The translations under genes and the position numbers were made by a program. Of a stretch of DNA of 64,000 bases, positions 39,674 to 52,200 are shown one piece after another. The stretch's first letter is position 1; the number at the start of each line of letters is the position of its first letter. The stretch spans positions 124,001 through 188,000 of the forward strand of contig JABTBR010000001.1 in NCBI GenBank assembly GCA_013284265.1. The letters are read 5' to 3'. The DNA comes from Oxalobacteraceae bacterium (GTDB lineage Bacteria > Pseudomonadota > Gammaproteobacteria > Burkholderiales > Burkholderiaceae_D). Below the pieces are notes generated by a model that made no database searches, had not been told where the DNA came from, and saw only the letters and a program-made list of their open reading frames with translations.

Positions 39674-39711
39674 AAATGAAAAAAGCTTCCGGGAGGAAGC
39701 TTTTTTCATTT
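39674..39711. terminator. Terminator of tRNA-Ser copy 2
   Basis: 17-bp perfect stem AAATGAAAAAAGCTTCC / GGAAGCTTTTTTCATTT with GGGA loop; symmetrical, so able to work in both directions. Confidence 0.9.
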
Positions 39712-39729
39712 GTGGCGGCGGCGAGGAGT

Positions 39730-39763
39730 AAGCCGCCTGCGCGGCTTACGGGTGGGATTCGAA
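39730..39763 (-). repeat. Hairpin plus inverted T-arm-like sequence, copy B
   Basis: AAGCCGC-CTGC-GCGGCTT then ACGGGTGGGATTCGAA. The last 14 bases are the exact reverse complement of the tRNA-Ser T-arm segment TTCGAATCCCACCC. Same layout as copy A at 39338. Confidence 0.65.
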
Positions 39764-40275
39764 AGCTGACGGCCTACTGGCCGCAGCGCGGTCGCGGGAC
39801 GCGACCGAATCGCCCATTTGCCACCGCTGCGCGGTGGCGCGCCGAAGGCGCCAGCGCGTAGCGCAAAAAAGTCCCCTGGCGTCATTCCATCCACAAACAT
39901 CACTTCTCCCCATCGACGTATCGAACACGGGAGAGAGAGACGGGAAAGAGACGGAGAGAGACGAGAAAGAGACAGGAGAGAGGCCAAAACTTCCCCCGCC
40001 TCCACCCGCCAGCCGCTTCAATTACCCCCACAGCAACACCCGCATTTCCCCCCCAATCCCCCGCTGTTGTTTCCCCCCAACTCGACTGTTTCAAATTCCC
40101 CCCGGAAACCTATTTTTTTGTCAAATCATCTATATGAGGCATGGCAACTTGCCCGCTCCGGTGTTAATTTCAATCTTCCACGTCAGCATCAAGAGAAGTT
40201 ACAAATTGATACTGATGCAAACAAATAATGATTTCCGGCCAGAGCCGGCGACGACCAATACCAGGGGTAATAAAA
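39764..40275. other. Non-coding region before the giant RTX gene, with phased purine tract
   Basis: No gene is supported in these 512 bases. 39764-39860 is GC-rich with short palindromes (GGTCGCGGGACGCGACC; CCACCGCTGCGCGGTGG). 39928-39983 is almost pure purine, with single C residues at 39941, 39952, 39962 and 39973, i.e. every 10-11 bp. 39990-40100 is strongly pyrimidine-rich (runs of C). 40110-40230 is AT-rich and probably contains the promoter of the RTX gene; the leader would then be long. AGGGGTAAT (40263) is the likely RBS. Confidence 0.6.
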
Positions 40276-43200
40276 ATGAGCGTAATCACAGGTACGGCTG
40301 GAGACGACAATCTGAGCGCCGGCGCCGGCAACGATATGCTGGTGGGTCTGGAAGGCAATGACACCTTGCAGGGCGGCGATGGCAACAACGTCCTGCTCGG
40401 CGACCTGGGCAACGACGTGCTGATCGGCGGTGGCGGCGACGATATCCTGTCCGGCGGCGCGGGCGTCGACGTGGCCCAATTTAGCGGCAACAAGGCCGAC
40501 TACGCCATCTCCACTAACGCGGCCGGCAATATCTTCGTGCAAGACTTGCGCGGCGGCTCGCCTGACGGCACCGATATGCTCAATGGCATCCAGCAGCTGC
40601 AATTTGCCGACGGCATGGTCGATCCCAAGGCGCTGGAACACGTGGTCAGCAGTTCTCCGTCCAATCATCAGGTCTACCAGGCCGGGGCGGCCCTGCTGGA
40701 TAATACCGGCTATGTCCTGACGTATCGCGGCGGCGACGGCAATGGCGAAGGCATCTTCGTGCGCAAGTTCACCAGCCTGGGCGAGCCGATCGGCAGCGAA
40801 CAGCTGGTCAACGCCTCCGCTGCGGGCGAGCAGCGCGGCCCCACCGTGGCCTCGTCCGCGAACGGCAGCTATGCCGTGCTCTGGAACACCAATCCCAGCC
40901 TGACGCCCGCACCCAACGACGCGGCCTGGGAAATCAAGATGCAGCGTTTCGACGCCAGCAACGCCAAGCTGGGCGCCGAAATCTCGGTCAATACCACCAC
41001 CGCGTTCGCGCAGCGCTTCGCCTCGGCCGTCGGCCTGGACGATGGCAGCTTCTTCGTGGTCTGGCAGTCGCGCCAGGAAAACGGCGGCAATGACAACGGC
41101 GTCTACGCCCAGAAGATCGGCGCCGACGGCACGAAGTCCGGCGCCGAGCTGCACATCAACAGCACCACCGCGGGCGGCCAGGAGGCGCCGGTGGTGCGCG
41201 CCGTGGGCAATGAATTGCTGGTGGTGTGGAAAGGCATCCTGGCCAATGGCCAGGCCGGTTATGTGCAGCAGCACCTGGACACCAGCGGCAACAAGATCGG
41301 CGTCGAGCAGATCATGTACGAAGCGGGCAATGGCGATCAGGCCGGCACGCTGGGCCCCATCCACATCAGCGACCTGAAGGATGGCCATTATGCGGCCACC
41401 TGGATCATCAACGCCGGCGACAACGCATCGACGGTGATGGCGCGCGTGTTCAACGCCGACGGCTCGCCGGTGGGCGACGCGTTTACCGCCAGCACCCCGG
41501 GCATGCACCAGGGCGCGGACGTGATCGGCACCGAGAACGGCTTCCTGCTGGTGTGGGATACCGCGACCGAAGACGGCGTCGGCGATATCGTCGGGCGCCG
41601 CTTCGACACCACGACGGGCGCGGCGCTGACGGATGAATTCATCGTCAGCGATACCCTGGTGTCCGGCGTCAAGAATTTCCCCACCATCCACGGCAACGGC
41701 CACGGTGCCTATGTGGTCAGCTGGAGTGGCCAGGGCAATCCCGCCGTCTCGGGCGGCGGCGCGGTGTACCAGCAGATGATAGACCAGGACGGCCATGCCG
41801 AATTTGTCAGCGCCTCGAACAGCGGCACGCCGCCGGCCACGCCAGTGATCACCGTGCAGACGGTGGTGGGCGGAGCCGAACCGGTGCCCGATCCGGTGTA
41901 CTTCAGCGGCTTCTACTACCTGCTGCGTCCGGCGCTGAGCGACAACGCCACGGTCAGCAACGCCCATGTGGTGGTCAGCGGCACGGCCGCGCTGGGATCG
42001 ACCATCACGCTGATGAACGGCGCCACCGAGCTGAGCAAAATCGGCGTCGACGACGACGGCCGCTGGGCCGCCGATCTGCCCGCGCTGGCCAACGGCAGTT
42101 ATGTGCTGACCGCGCTGGTCAAGGATGTGATGGGCGTGGTGAGCGCGCCGAGCGCCGAGTTCCACCTGAACGTCAACAACGCCGTGCTCGAAGGCACGGC
42201 CGGCAACGATGGCGAGAGCTACTGGCTGGAACAGGGCGCCAACGGCAGCGCCCAGACCCTGCACGGCAATGCCGGCGACGACACCCTCAATGGCGGCGGC
42301 GGGGCCGACACCCTGGCCGGCGGCCTGGGCAACGACCGCTACATTATCAGCGACGGCAATAGCGTGGTGCAGGAAGCGGCCGGCGAGGGCACCGATACCA
42401 TCGTGGCGCTGGGTAATCTATACCAGGTCGGCGCGAACGTGGAAAATATCGACCTGTCCAGCAATACCCAGCGCTACACCTATGTCAATGCCAACGATCA
42501 GGCCAATCTGATCACCGGCAGCGCGCAGGCCGATTACCTGCAGGGCCAGGGCGGCAACGATACCCTGAACGGCAACGCCGGCAGCGACTTCCTCGTTGGC
42601 GGCCTGGGCAACGATGCGCTAAATGGCGGCGACGGTGTCGACACGGTCAATTATGATTACAGCGCGGCCGGCATGACCATCAACCTGGCCACCGGCAGCG
42701 CCACCGGCGGCGGGGAAACCGATACCTTGAGCGGCATGGAAAATGTGCGCGGCAGCGGCTTGGCCGACAAGATCACCGGCTCGGCGGGCGCCAATTACTT
42801 CGAAGGACTGGCGGGCAACGACAGCATCGACGGCGGCGCCGGGATCGATACGGTGGGCTATTACGGGGCCAACGCCGGCGTGACGGCGAGCCTGGCGACC
42901 GGCGTGGTCAGCGGCGGTGGCGGCAACGATGTGCTGACCGGCATCGAAATCCTGGACGGCAGCACCTTTAACGACAATTTCACCGGCGACGCCAACGCCA
43001 ACACCCTGTATGGCCACGGTGGCAACGACATCCTGAAAGGGGGCGGCGGCAACGATATCCTCAGCGGCGGTGGCGGGGTGGACACGGCCGTATATACCGG
43101 CCTCAAGACCGATTACACCATCAGCACCGATGCCAACGGCGTCATCACGGTGCTCGACAAGCGCGCCGGCACGCCGGACGGCAGCGATCAGCTGACCGGC

Positions 43201-46200
43201 ATCGACAAGCTGCAGTTTTCCAATGGCAGCATGGATACGGTGGTGGCCGACCGCATCGTCAGCAGCAGCCCCGGCAGCTATCAGGTGTTCCAGTCCAGTA
43301 CCGTGCTCAGCGATGGCGGCTATGTGATCGCCTTCCGCGCCAGCGATGGCGCCGGCGATGGGGTGTTCCTGCGCCGCTTTAATAATGACGGCGTGGCGCT
43401 GGGCAACGATATCGCGATCAATAGCGTGACCGCGGGCGATCAGCGCGGCCCGGTGGTCGCCGCGCTGGCCGATGGTGCCTTCGTGGTCGCCTATCACAGC
43501 AATCCGGCCGTCAGCGCGCCGGGGGGCGACGCGGGCTGGGACGTCAAGCTGCAACGCTTCGACGCCAATGGCGTCAAGCAGGGCGCCGAGCTGATGGTCA
43601 ACACCAGCACCGATTTCGGCCAGCGCCTGCCGGCGATCCAGGCGCTCAATGACGGCTTCGTCATCGCCTGGCAATCGCAGCAGGACGATGGCGACCACAA
43701 CCTCGGCATCTATGCCCAGCGCTTCGATGGGCAAGGCAACAAGGTCGGGGACGAAGTGCATGTCAACAGCAATACCGCCGGCGCGCAGTTCCAGCCGACC
43801 ATCCACGCTTTCGACGACCACTACGTGATCGCCTGGATGGGCCAGAGCAGCGCCGACCACAGCGGCTATATGCAGCAGCGCTTCGATCTGCAGGGCAATC
43901 CGCTTGGCGGCGAGCAGATCATTTTCGAGCTCAGCGATCCCGACGCGCACGCCGTGCTGAGCGTCCTGCGCCAGTCGCCCTTGCAGAATGATGGCGGCTA
44001 TATCGCCACCTGGGTGGTCGACCCGCTGGGCGACGGCAATGAGAGCGTGATGGCGCGCCATTTCGATGGCGCCGGTGCGCCGGTGGGCGCGGCCTTCGTC
44101 GTGGCCAGTGCGGGCCATCAACAGTCGTCGAACGTGCTGGGCCTGTACGACGGCAGTTATATGGTGGTGTGGGACCAGGAAAACGCCGACCACAGCTCGG
44201 CCATCATGGGCCAGCGCTATGACGGCAATACCGATACCCCGATCGGCACGGCCTTCAGCATCAGCCATGGCGCCAGCGTGGGCAACAAGATCCTGCCGAT
44301 GCTGAGCGACCTGGGCGACCAGATCGTGGTCAGCTGGGGCACCAGCGATGTCTCGGCCATGCCGGGCGCGGCCGGGATCTACCAGCAGATGATCGATTAC
44401 AGCGGCGTGCCGCTGTTCCTGACGGCCAGTTCCTCGCTCACGCCGCCAGCGGCCACGGTGCTGGGCGTGAGCAGCGTGCTGGGCGGCGATACGCCGGTGT
44501 TCGACCCGGCTTATCCTGGGCTGGAGTTTTACCAGCTCACGCCGCTGAGCAGCGGCGCCTCGGTCAGCAACGGCCATCTGGTGCTGTCGGGCACGGCGGC
44601 CTATGGCTCGACCGTTGAAATCAAGTCCGGCGCCACCGTCGTGGGGACCTCGGCTGTCACCGACGATGGCCGCTGGGTTGCCGATGTGCAGCATCTGGCG
44701 GGCGGCAACTATGCGCTGACGGCCACCGTCAAGGATGTGTATGGCAAGGTCAGCGCGGCCAGCAATACCTTCAATCTGACCGTCAACCAGACCGTCATCG
44801 ACGGCACCGACGGCGACGACGATACGCCCTACTGGACGGCGCACGGCGCCAATGCTTCGCCGCAGACCCTCAACGGCGGCCTGGGCGATGACTTCATCGC
44901 CGGCGGCGGTGGCGCCGACACCCTCAATGGCGACGCCGGCGACGATACCATCATCGGCAGCAGCGCCAACGATGTCGAACGCGGCGGCGCGGGCAATGAC
45001 CTGATGCTGGGCGGCCCCAGCGACGGCGGCAACGATCTGCTCGAAGGTGGCAGCGGCGACGATATCCTGCGCGGCTCGCCGGGCCAGGATACCCTGGACG
45101 GCGGCGATGGCAGGGACCGCGCCTCCTATGGCAACGCCACCCACGCGGTGGTGGTGGACCTGGCGGCCGGCACGGCCGACGACGGCAGCGGCGCCGTCGA
45201 CAGCCTGATCAGCATCGAAGACGCGGTCGGCTCCACCTTGAACGACAGCATCAGCGGCGATTCCAACGATAACCGCATGGCCGGCCTGCAGGGCAACGAT
45301 ACGCTGGACGGCGGCGACGGCAGCGACACGGTCAGCTACCTGCTGGCCAGCGGCGGCGTGACGGTGGATCTGGCCAATGGCGTGGCGGGCGGTGCCGACG
45401 GCAACGATGTGCTCAGCGGTTTCGAGCACGTCGACGGTTCCAGTCATGACGATGAGCTGATCGGCGATTTCGGCGGCAATCTGCTGCGCGGCGGCCTGGG
45501 CAACGATACCCTCGAAGGCGGCGACGGCGGCGACATGCTGGAAGGTGGCGGCGGTCATGACAGCGCCCGCTACAGCGGCAACAAGGCCGATTACCTGGTC
45601 GCGACCGGCGCCGACGGCATCGTCACTGTCTCCGATACCCGTATCGGCAACCCGGACGGCAGCGACCTCCTGAGCGGTATCGAGCAGTTGCTGTTCAACG
45701 ATGGCAGTAGCGATCTGCATCCGGTCGACCATCTGGTCAACAGCGAGGTGGACGGTGCGCAAATGCTGCCCGTCACGCTGGGCCTGGAAGGGCGCTATGT
45801 GGTGGCTTTCCGCACGGTGATCGGCGGCGAGACCAATATTTCCATGCGCCTGTTCGAGAACAACGGCGCCCCGCTCGGGACGGACATCCACCTGACCGAC
45901 GCCCTGCCGGGGCGCCAGTATCAGCCGGTGCTGGCGCAGACCGGCGATGGCGGCTTTGCCGTGGTGTATACCTCCACGCCGACCCAGAACCTGGGCAGCG
46001 AGCCGACGCTCGATATCCATATGCGCCGCTTCGACGCGGATGGCAATCCGGCCGGCGACGATATCGTGGTCAATACCAGCACCGACTTCGCCCAGCGCAA
46101 CCCTTCGGTGGCCGCGCTGACCGACGGCGGCCTGCTGGTGAGCTGGCAGTCGCTGAACGAAAGCGGCACCCCCAACAATAGCGGCGTGTATGCGCAGCAG

Positions 46201-49200
46201 TTCGATGCGGCCGGCAACAAGGTCGGCGGCGAACTGCATGTCAACACCACGACCGCGGGCTCGCAAATCAGTCCGCTGTCCGTGGCCACATCGGACGGGT
46301 ATTCGGTGCTGTGGATTGATAGCGGCAACAAGCTGATGGCCCAGTACTATGATTTCCACGGCGCGGCCCAGGGCGGCGAGCGCCTGCTGTACCAGAGCAA
46401 TGGCGCCACCATCGCCTTTACCCAAGGGGCGCATATGAGCGATGGCAGCTTTGTCGCCGCCTGGATGGAATTTGGCAATAGCGACCAGGCCAGCGTGATG
46501 GTCGGCCGCTTCAACCCGAACGACCAGTCCTTCGGTCCGGCGTTTGCGGTGGCGCAACAGAACGGCCTCGGCTCGCTCGCGCTGGCCGCCACGCAGGACA
46601 ACCGCTATCTGCTCAGCTGGGACAATAGCAATGGCGACGGGGAGACCTCGAATGTGATCGGCCAGTACTACGATGGGGCCACCAATGCCCCGCTGGGCGA
46701 GCCGTTCACCATCAATCAAAGCGACTCGGATGGCTATGAGTCCACACCGTCGGCGACCCTGCTCAGCAACAACAGCATCGCCGTCGCCTGGAGCAGTTAC
46801 GGCAGCGGCTGGTTGCTGGAGGAGGGCTCGGTGAAGCTGCAGATCATCGATGGCAATGGTCAGCCCCTGTTCACCGCCGGCGACTCGACGCTGACACCGC
46901 CGGCGCCGACGACGGCGCTGGTGCAGACCGTTGCCGGCAACGACTTCGACGGCTATTCGCTGCAGGACCCGCTCGCCAGCGGCGTCACCATCAGCAATAA
47001 TCATGTGGTCGTCTCCGGCACGGGGGTGTACGGCAGCACCGTCATCCTGACGGCGGGCGAGCATGAAAAACATGTCAGCGTCGGCGACGACGGGCGCTGG
47101 AGCATGGACTTGCGGGAAGTGGACAATGGCAGTTATTCCCTGGTGTTTACGGTGCGCGATATCAATGGCCTGCAGAGCGCACCGAGCACGCCGTTCGAGT
47201 TGACCGTCAATAATGCCCTGATCGAGGGGACGGCCGGCGACGACGACCAGGCTTACTGGGAAAATAACGGCGCCAACAAGTTGGACCAGCAGCTCAACGG
47301 CGGCGACGGCAACGACACCCTGTATGGTGGCGGTGGTGCCGACACCCTGGCCGGCGGCGCCGGCGATGATAGCTACCTCATCATGGATGGTACCGCCCAG
47401 GTGCTCGAACTGCCGGGCGAGGGCATCGACACCGTGCTGGCCGCCACCAGCCTGGGCCTGGCGGCGAATGTGGAAAACGCCATCGTGCAGGGCCCGGCCG
47501 GCCATGCCGTGGGCGGCAATGCGCTCGATAACGTTTTGACCGGTAATATCGGCAACGACAGCCTGTTCGGCGGCGACGGCAACGACACCCTCAGCGGTGG
47601 CGGCGGCGGCGATCTGTTCGGCGGCGGCAATGGCGACGATGTGGAAACGGGCAACGACGATATCGACTTCTTCATCGGCGGCCTGTATGACGCCGGCAAC
47701 GACCTGATCGAGGCCGGCGGCGGCAACGATACCCTCCAGGCCGCCAGCGGCGCCGACACCATGCACGGCGGCGCCGGCGAGGATCTGCTGGACTTCATGG
47801 CCAACTCGGTGCTGCACGGCGTCACTGTGGACCTGGGCGCCGGCACGGTGGCCGACGACGGCAGCGGAGCGGCCGACCTCGTCGACGGGATCGAAGACAT
47901 CGCTGGCTCCAGCTTCGCCGACAGCCTCAAGGGCGACGGCAACGACAATCTGTTCATCGCCAATGGCGGCGCCGACACCATCGATGGCGCCGGCGGCAAC
48001 GATACCCTGGTCTATGGCATGAGCGCCGGCGCGGTCAGCGTGAACATGGACACCGGCCTGGCCAGCGGCACCAGCGGCATCGTGCACTTCTCGAATATCG
48101 AGAACGTGGGCGGCAGCGCCTTTAACGACCTCATCACCGGCAACGCGGACGCCAATGTGCTGTCCGGCCTGGCGGGCAACGATACGCTCAAAGGGGGGGG
48201 CGGCAACGACACCATCGAGGGCGGCGCGGGACGCGACACCGCCGTCTACACCGGCAACAAGGCCAATTACACCATCGGCACCGGCGCCGGCGGCATCGTC
48301 ACCGTGCAGGACAACCGCGGCGGCGCGCCCGATGGCACGGACAGCCTGAGCGGCATCCGCACCCTGCAGTTCGCCGACGGCAGCGTCGAGCTGACGCCGG
48401 TCGACCACCTGGTCAGCAGCGTTGCGGCCGGCTATCAGGTCGAGCAGAGCATGGCCGGCCACTGGTTCAAGCACGGCGAATATGCGGTGGTGTTCCGCGC
48501 CGCCGACGGCAGCGGCGATGGCCTCTACCTGCGCAATTTCGACGAGGACGGCAAGCCGCTGGGCGACAATATCCACGTGGGCAGCTGGACCGGCGGCGAC
48601 CAGCGCGCGCCGGAGATCAGCGCGCTGATCGGCGGCGGCTATGTGGTGGTGTTCCAGAATAACTTCGCGCTAAACCAGCAGGGCAACGCCAGCGGCTGGG
48701 ACATCATGGCCCAGGTGCTCGACGCGCATGGCAATCCGGTCGGCGACACGGTGCAGGTCAACGCCCTGGCCGACCAGGCCCAGCGCTCGCCGGTGGTGGC
48801 CGGCAGCGGCGACGGCGGCTTCATCGTGGCCTGGCAGTCGGCCGGCAACGGTGGCGAGCAGCAGCAGGGCATCTATGCGCAGAAGTTCAACGGTGCCGGC
48901 GAGCCGATCGGCGAGGCCCAGCGCGTCAATACCCATGAGGCTGCCTCCTCCAGCCATCCGGCCATCAGCCTGCGCGGCGACGGCTATGTGATCGCCTGGC
49001 AGGGTGGCACGGCCGAGGGCCGCAGCGGCTATCTGCAGCAGCGTTTCGACCTGGACGGGCACAAGATCGGCGCCGAACAAGTGGTCTACGACCTGGCCGA
49101 TCCGAACGGCAAGGCCGTGCTCAATCCGGTGCATGACACGGCGCTGGTGAACGGCGGCCATGTGCTGACCTGGGTGGTCGATCCGCTCGGCAACGACAAC

Positions 49201-52200
49201 GACAGCGTCATGGCGCGCGCCTACAATGCGGCCGGCGAGCCGGTGGGGGCGGCGTTTACCGTCTCCAGCACGGGCTTCCAGGATAGCCCGAGCGTGCTGG
49301 GCCTGAGCGACGGCAGTTATATGATCGTCTGGGAAGCGATCAATAGCGACCTCAGTTCGACCATCATGGGGCGGCGCTACAGCGGCAGCGACAATAGCGC
49401 GCTGACGGCCGAATTCGCCGTCAGCCAGAGCGCCACCTTTGGGCTCAAGGATGCGCCCACGCTGATCGAAAACAGCCAGGGCCAGATCGTGGTGTCCTGG
49501 AGTACCCAGGATACCCAGGCGCTGGCCGGCGGCGGCGCGGTCTACCAGCAGATCATCGACTTCAACGGCAATGCCGAGTTTGTCGTTTCCGACCCCGGCG
49601 CCGGCCTGCCGGCGGCCACCAGCATCACGGTGCGCCCGGTCATCGGCGGGGCCCATCCCGCCTTCGATCCCGCCTATCCGGACGGCATGTATTACCAGAA
49701 GGGCGCGCCGCTGAGCAGTGGCGCGACTGTGTCGAACGGCCATCTGCTGCTGTCGGGCTCGGCCGCTTTCGGCTCGACCGTCACCATCAAGTCCGGCGCC
49801 ATCGTGATCGCCACCTCGGGTGTCGACGACAACGGCGGCTGGGCGGTCGACCTGACCGCGCTCGCCTCCGGCACGTATGCGCTGGTGGCCACCGTCAAGG
49901 ACATGTTCGGCAAAGTCAGCGCCGCCAGCACCACCTTCAATCTGACGGTCAACAATACCGTCATCAATGGCACGGCCGGCGGCGATAGCCCGGACTACTG
50001 GTTCGATAATGGCGCCAACAGTACGGCCCAGACCCTGAATGGCCTGGACGGCAACGACGCCCTCAACGGCGGCGGCGGCAACGATACCCTCAACGGCGGC
50101 GCCGGCGACGATTTCTATATCATCCAGAGCGCGGGCGCGACCGTGGTCGAGCTGGCGGGCGCCGGCAACGATACCGTGGTCTCGGCGGTCGACTACACGC
50201 TGACGGCGAACGTGGAAAACCTGGCCATCATCAGCGAGACGGGCGCGGCCGGCACCGGCAATGTGCTCAACAATGGGATGAGCGGGTCCGGCGGCAACGA
50301 TAGCCTGAATGGCATGACCGGCAACGACACCATGAGCGGCGGCCAGGGCAACGACGTCTACACGGTCGATGTGGCCGGCGACGTGGTGGTCGAAAATCCC
50401 GGCGCCGGCACCGACCGCGTCAACGTGGCTTACACGGCGGCGGGCAGTTACACCCTGGGCGACAATGTCGAGGAGGCGGCGGTGACGTCGGCGCTGGCGA
50501 TCAACCTGGTCGGCAACGCCCTGAACAACAAGCTGATCGGCAACGCCCTGGGCAACAGCCTCAGCGGTGGCGCGGGCAACGATACCCTCGATGGCGGCGC
50601 CGGCAACGACACCATGGCCGGCGGCGTCGGCGACGATACCTATGTGGTGGACGCGCTCACCGACGTCGTCACCGAGGTGAGCGGCGAGGGCAATGACCAG
50701 GTCAGCACGGCGCTGGCCAGCCTGACCCTGGGCGCCAACCTGGAAAAACTGCAATACACCGGCGTGGGCAACTTCAGCGGTACCGGCAATGCGCTCGACA
50801 ATGCCCTGATGGGCGGGGTGGGCAACGACACCCTGTCCGGCGGCCTGGGCGAGGACAAGCTCGACGGTGGCGCCGGCAATGACAGCCTGCTGGGCGGCGC
50901 CGACAACGATATGCTGTCGGTCGGCACCGGCAGCGGCGGCGATGTGGCCGACGGCGGCGATGGCGAAGACGTGCTGATCGCGCTGGGCAACTTCGCCGAC
51001 TACAGCCGCAGCCGCGTCAGCGACAGCGATACCCGCCTGGTCAATGCGCTGACGGGCGAGAACTTCATCATCCGCAACATCGAGTCCGTCATGTTCGCCG
51101 ATGGCAACCGTGCCTTGTCCGATATCGTGGCCAACAGCGCCAGCGGCGGTCCGGATATGCTGACCGGCACACCCGGCAACGACACCATCAACGGCGGCGC
51201 CGGGGCCGACACCATGGAAGGCATGGAGGGCAACGATACCTATGAGGTGGACAACCTGGGCGACGAGATCATTGAAGCCTTCGATGGCGGCAGCGACCAG
51301 GCCAATGTCACGCTGGCCGCGGCCGGCACCTATGTGCTGGCTGAGGAGGTCGAGAACGCCACCGTGCTGTCGGCTGCCACCGTGGCCGTCAATCTGACCG
51401 GCAACGAGAGCGACAACATCCTGAGCGGCAATGGCGCGGCCAACACCCTGATCGGCCTGGGCGGCAACGATACCCTGAACGGCGGCCTGGGCAGCGACAG
51501 CATGGTCGGCGGCGACGGCGACGATGTCTATTATGTCGACGTGGCCACCGACAGCGTGGTCGAGGTCCCCGACGCCGGCGTGGACGCCGTGTTCACCGGC
51601 CTGGCGGCCTATACCGTGGGCGCGAATGTGGAGAACCTGCACTATACCGGCGCGCTGGCGTTTGCCGGCAGCGGCAATGCGCTGAACAACTTGATCGTCG
51701 GCGGCGCCGGCAACGATACCCTGAACGGCAACGCCGGCAAGGACACCCTGATCGGCAATGCTGGCAACGACAGCCTGGTCGGCGGCGCCGGCGGCGATGC
51801 CCTGGTCGGCGGCGCGGGCAACGACACCCTTGATGGCGGCCTCATCACCGACAAGATCAATTATTCGGACGCCAATTTCGCCGGTTATGCCGGCGCCACG
51901 TCCGGCGTCACCGTCAACCTCGTCACCGGCGTGGCCCTGGACGGCCAGGGCGGTACCGACAAGCTGATCAATATCAATCTGGTGCAGGGCTCGAACTTCA
52001 ACGACAGCCTGACCGGCACGGCCGCGGCCCTGCTCGAGCAGTTCGAAGGCGGCGGCGGTAACGACACCATCGATGGCGGCCTGCTCAGCGATGGCGCCAA
52101 CAACCGCGCCACCTACCAGAGCGCCGGGGCCGGTGTCAGCGCCGACTTGCAGGCGGGCACGGCCAGCGGCAGCAGCACCGGCAGCGACACCCTGATCAAT

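Noticed and set aside
39818..40361. Two forward frames (136 and 175 codons) upstream of the RTX gene
   Set aside because: They read through the purine and pyrimidine tracts, giving low-complexity R/E then P-rich translations with no RBS; one overlaps the RTX start out of frame.
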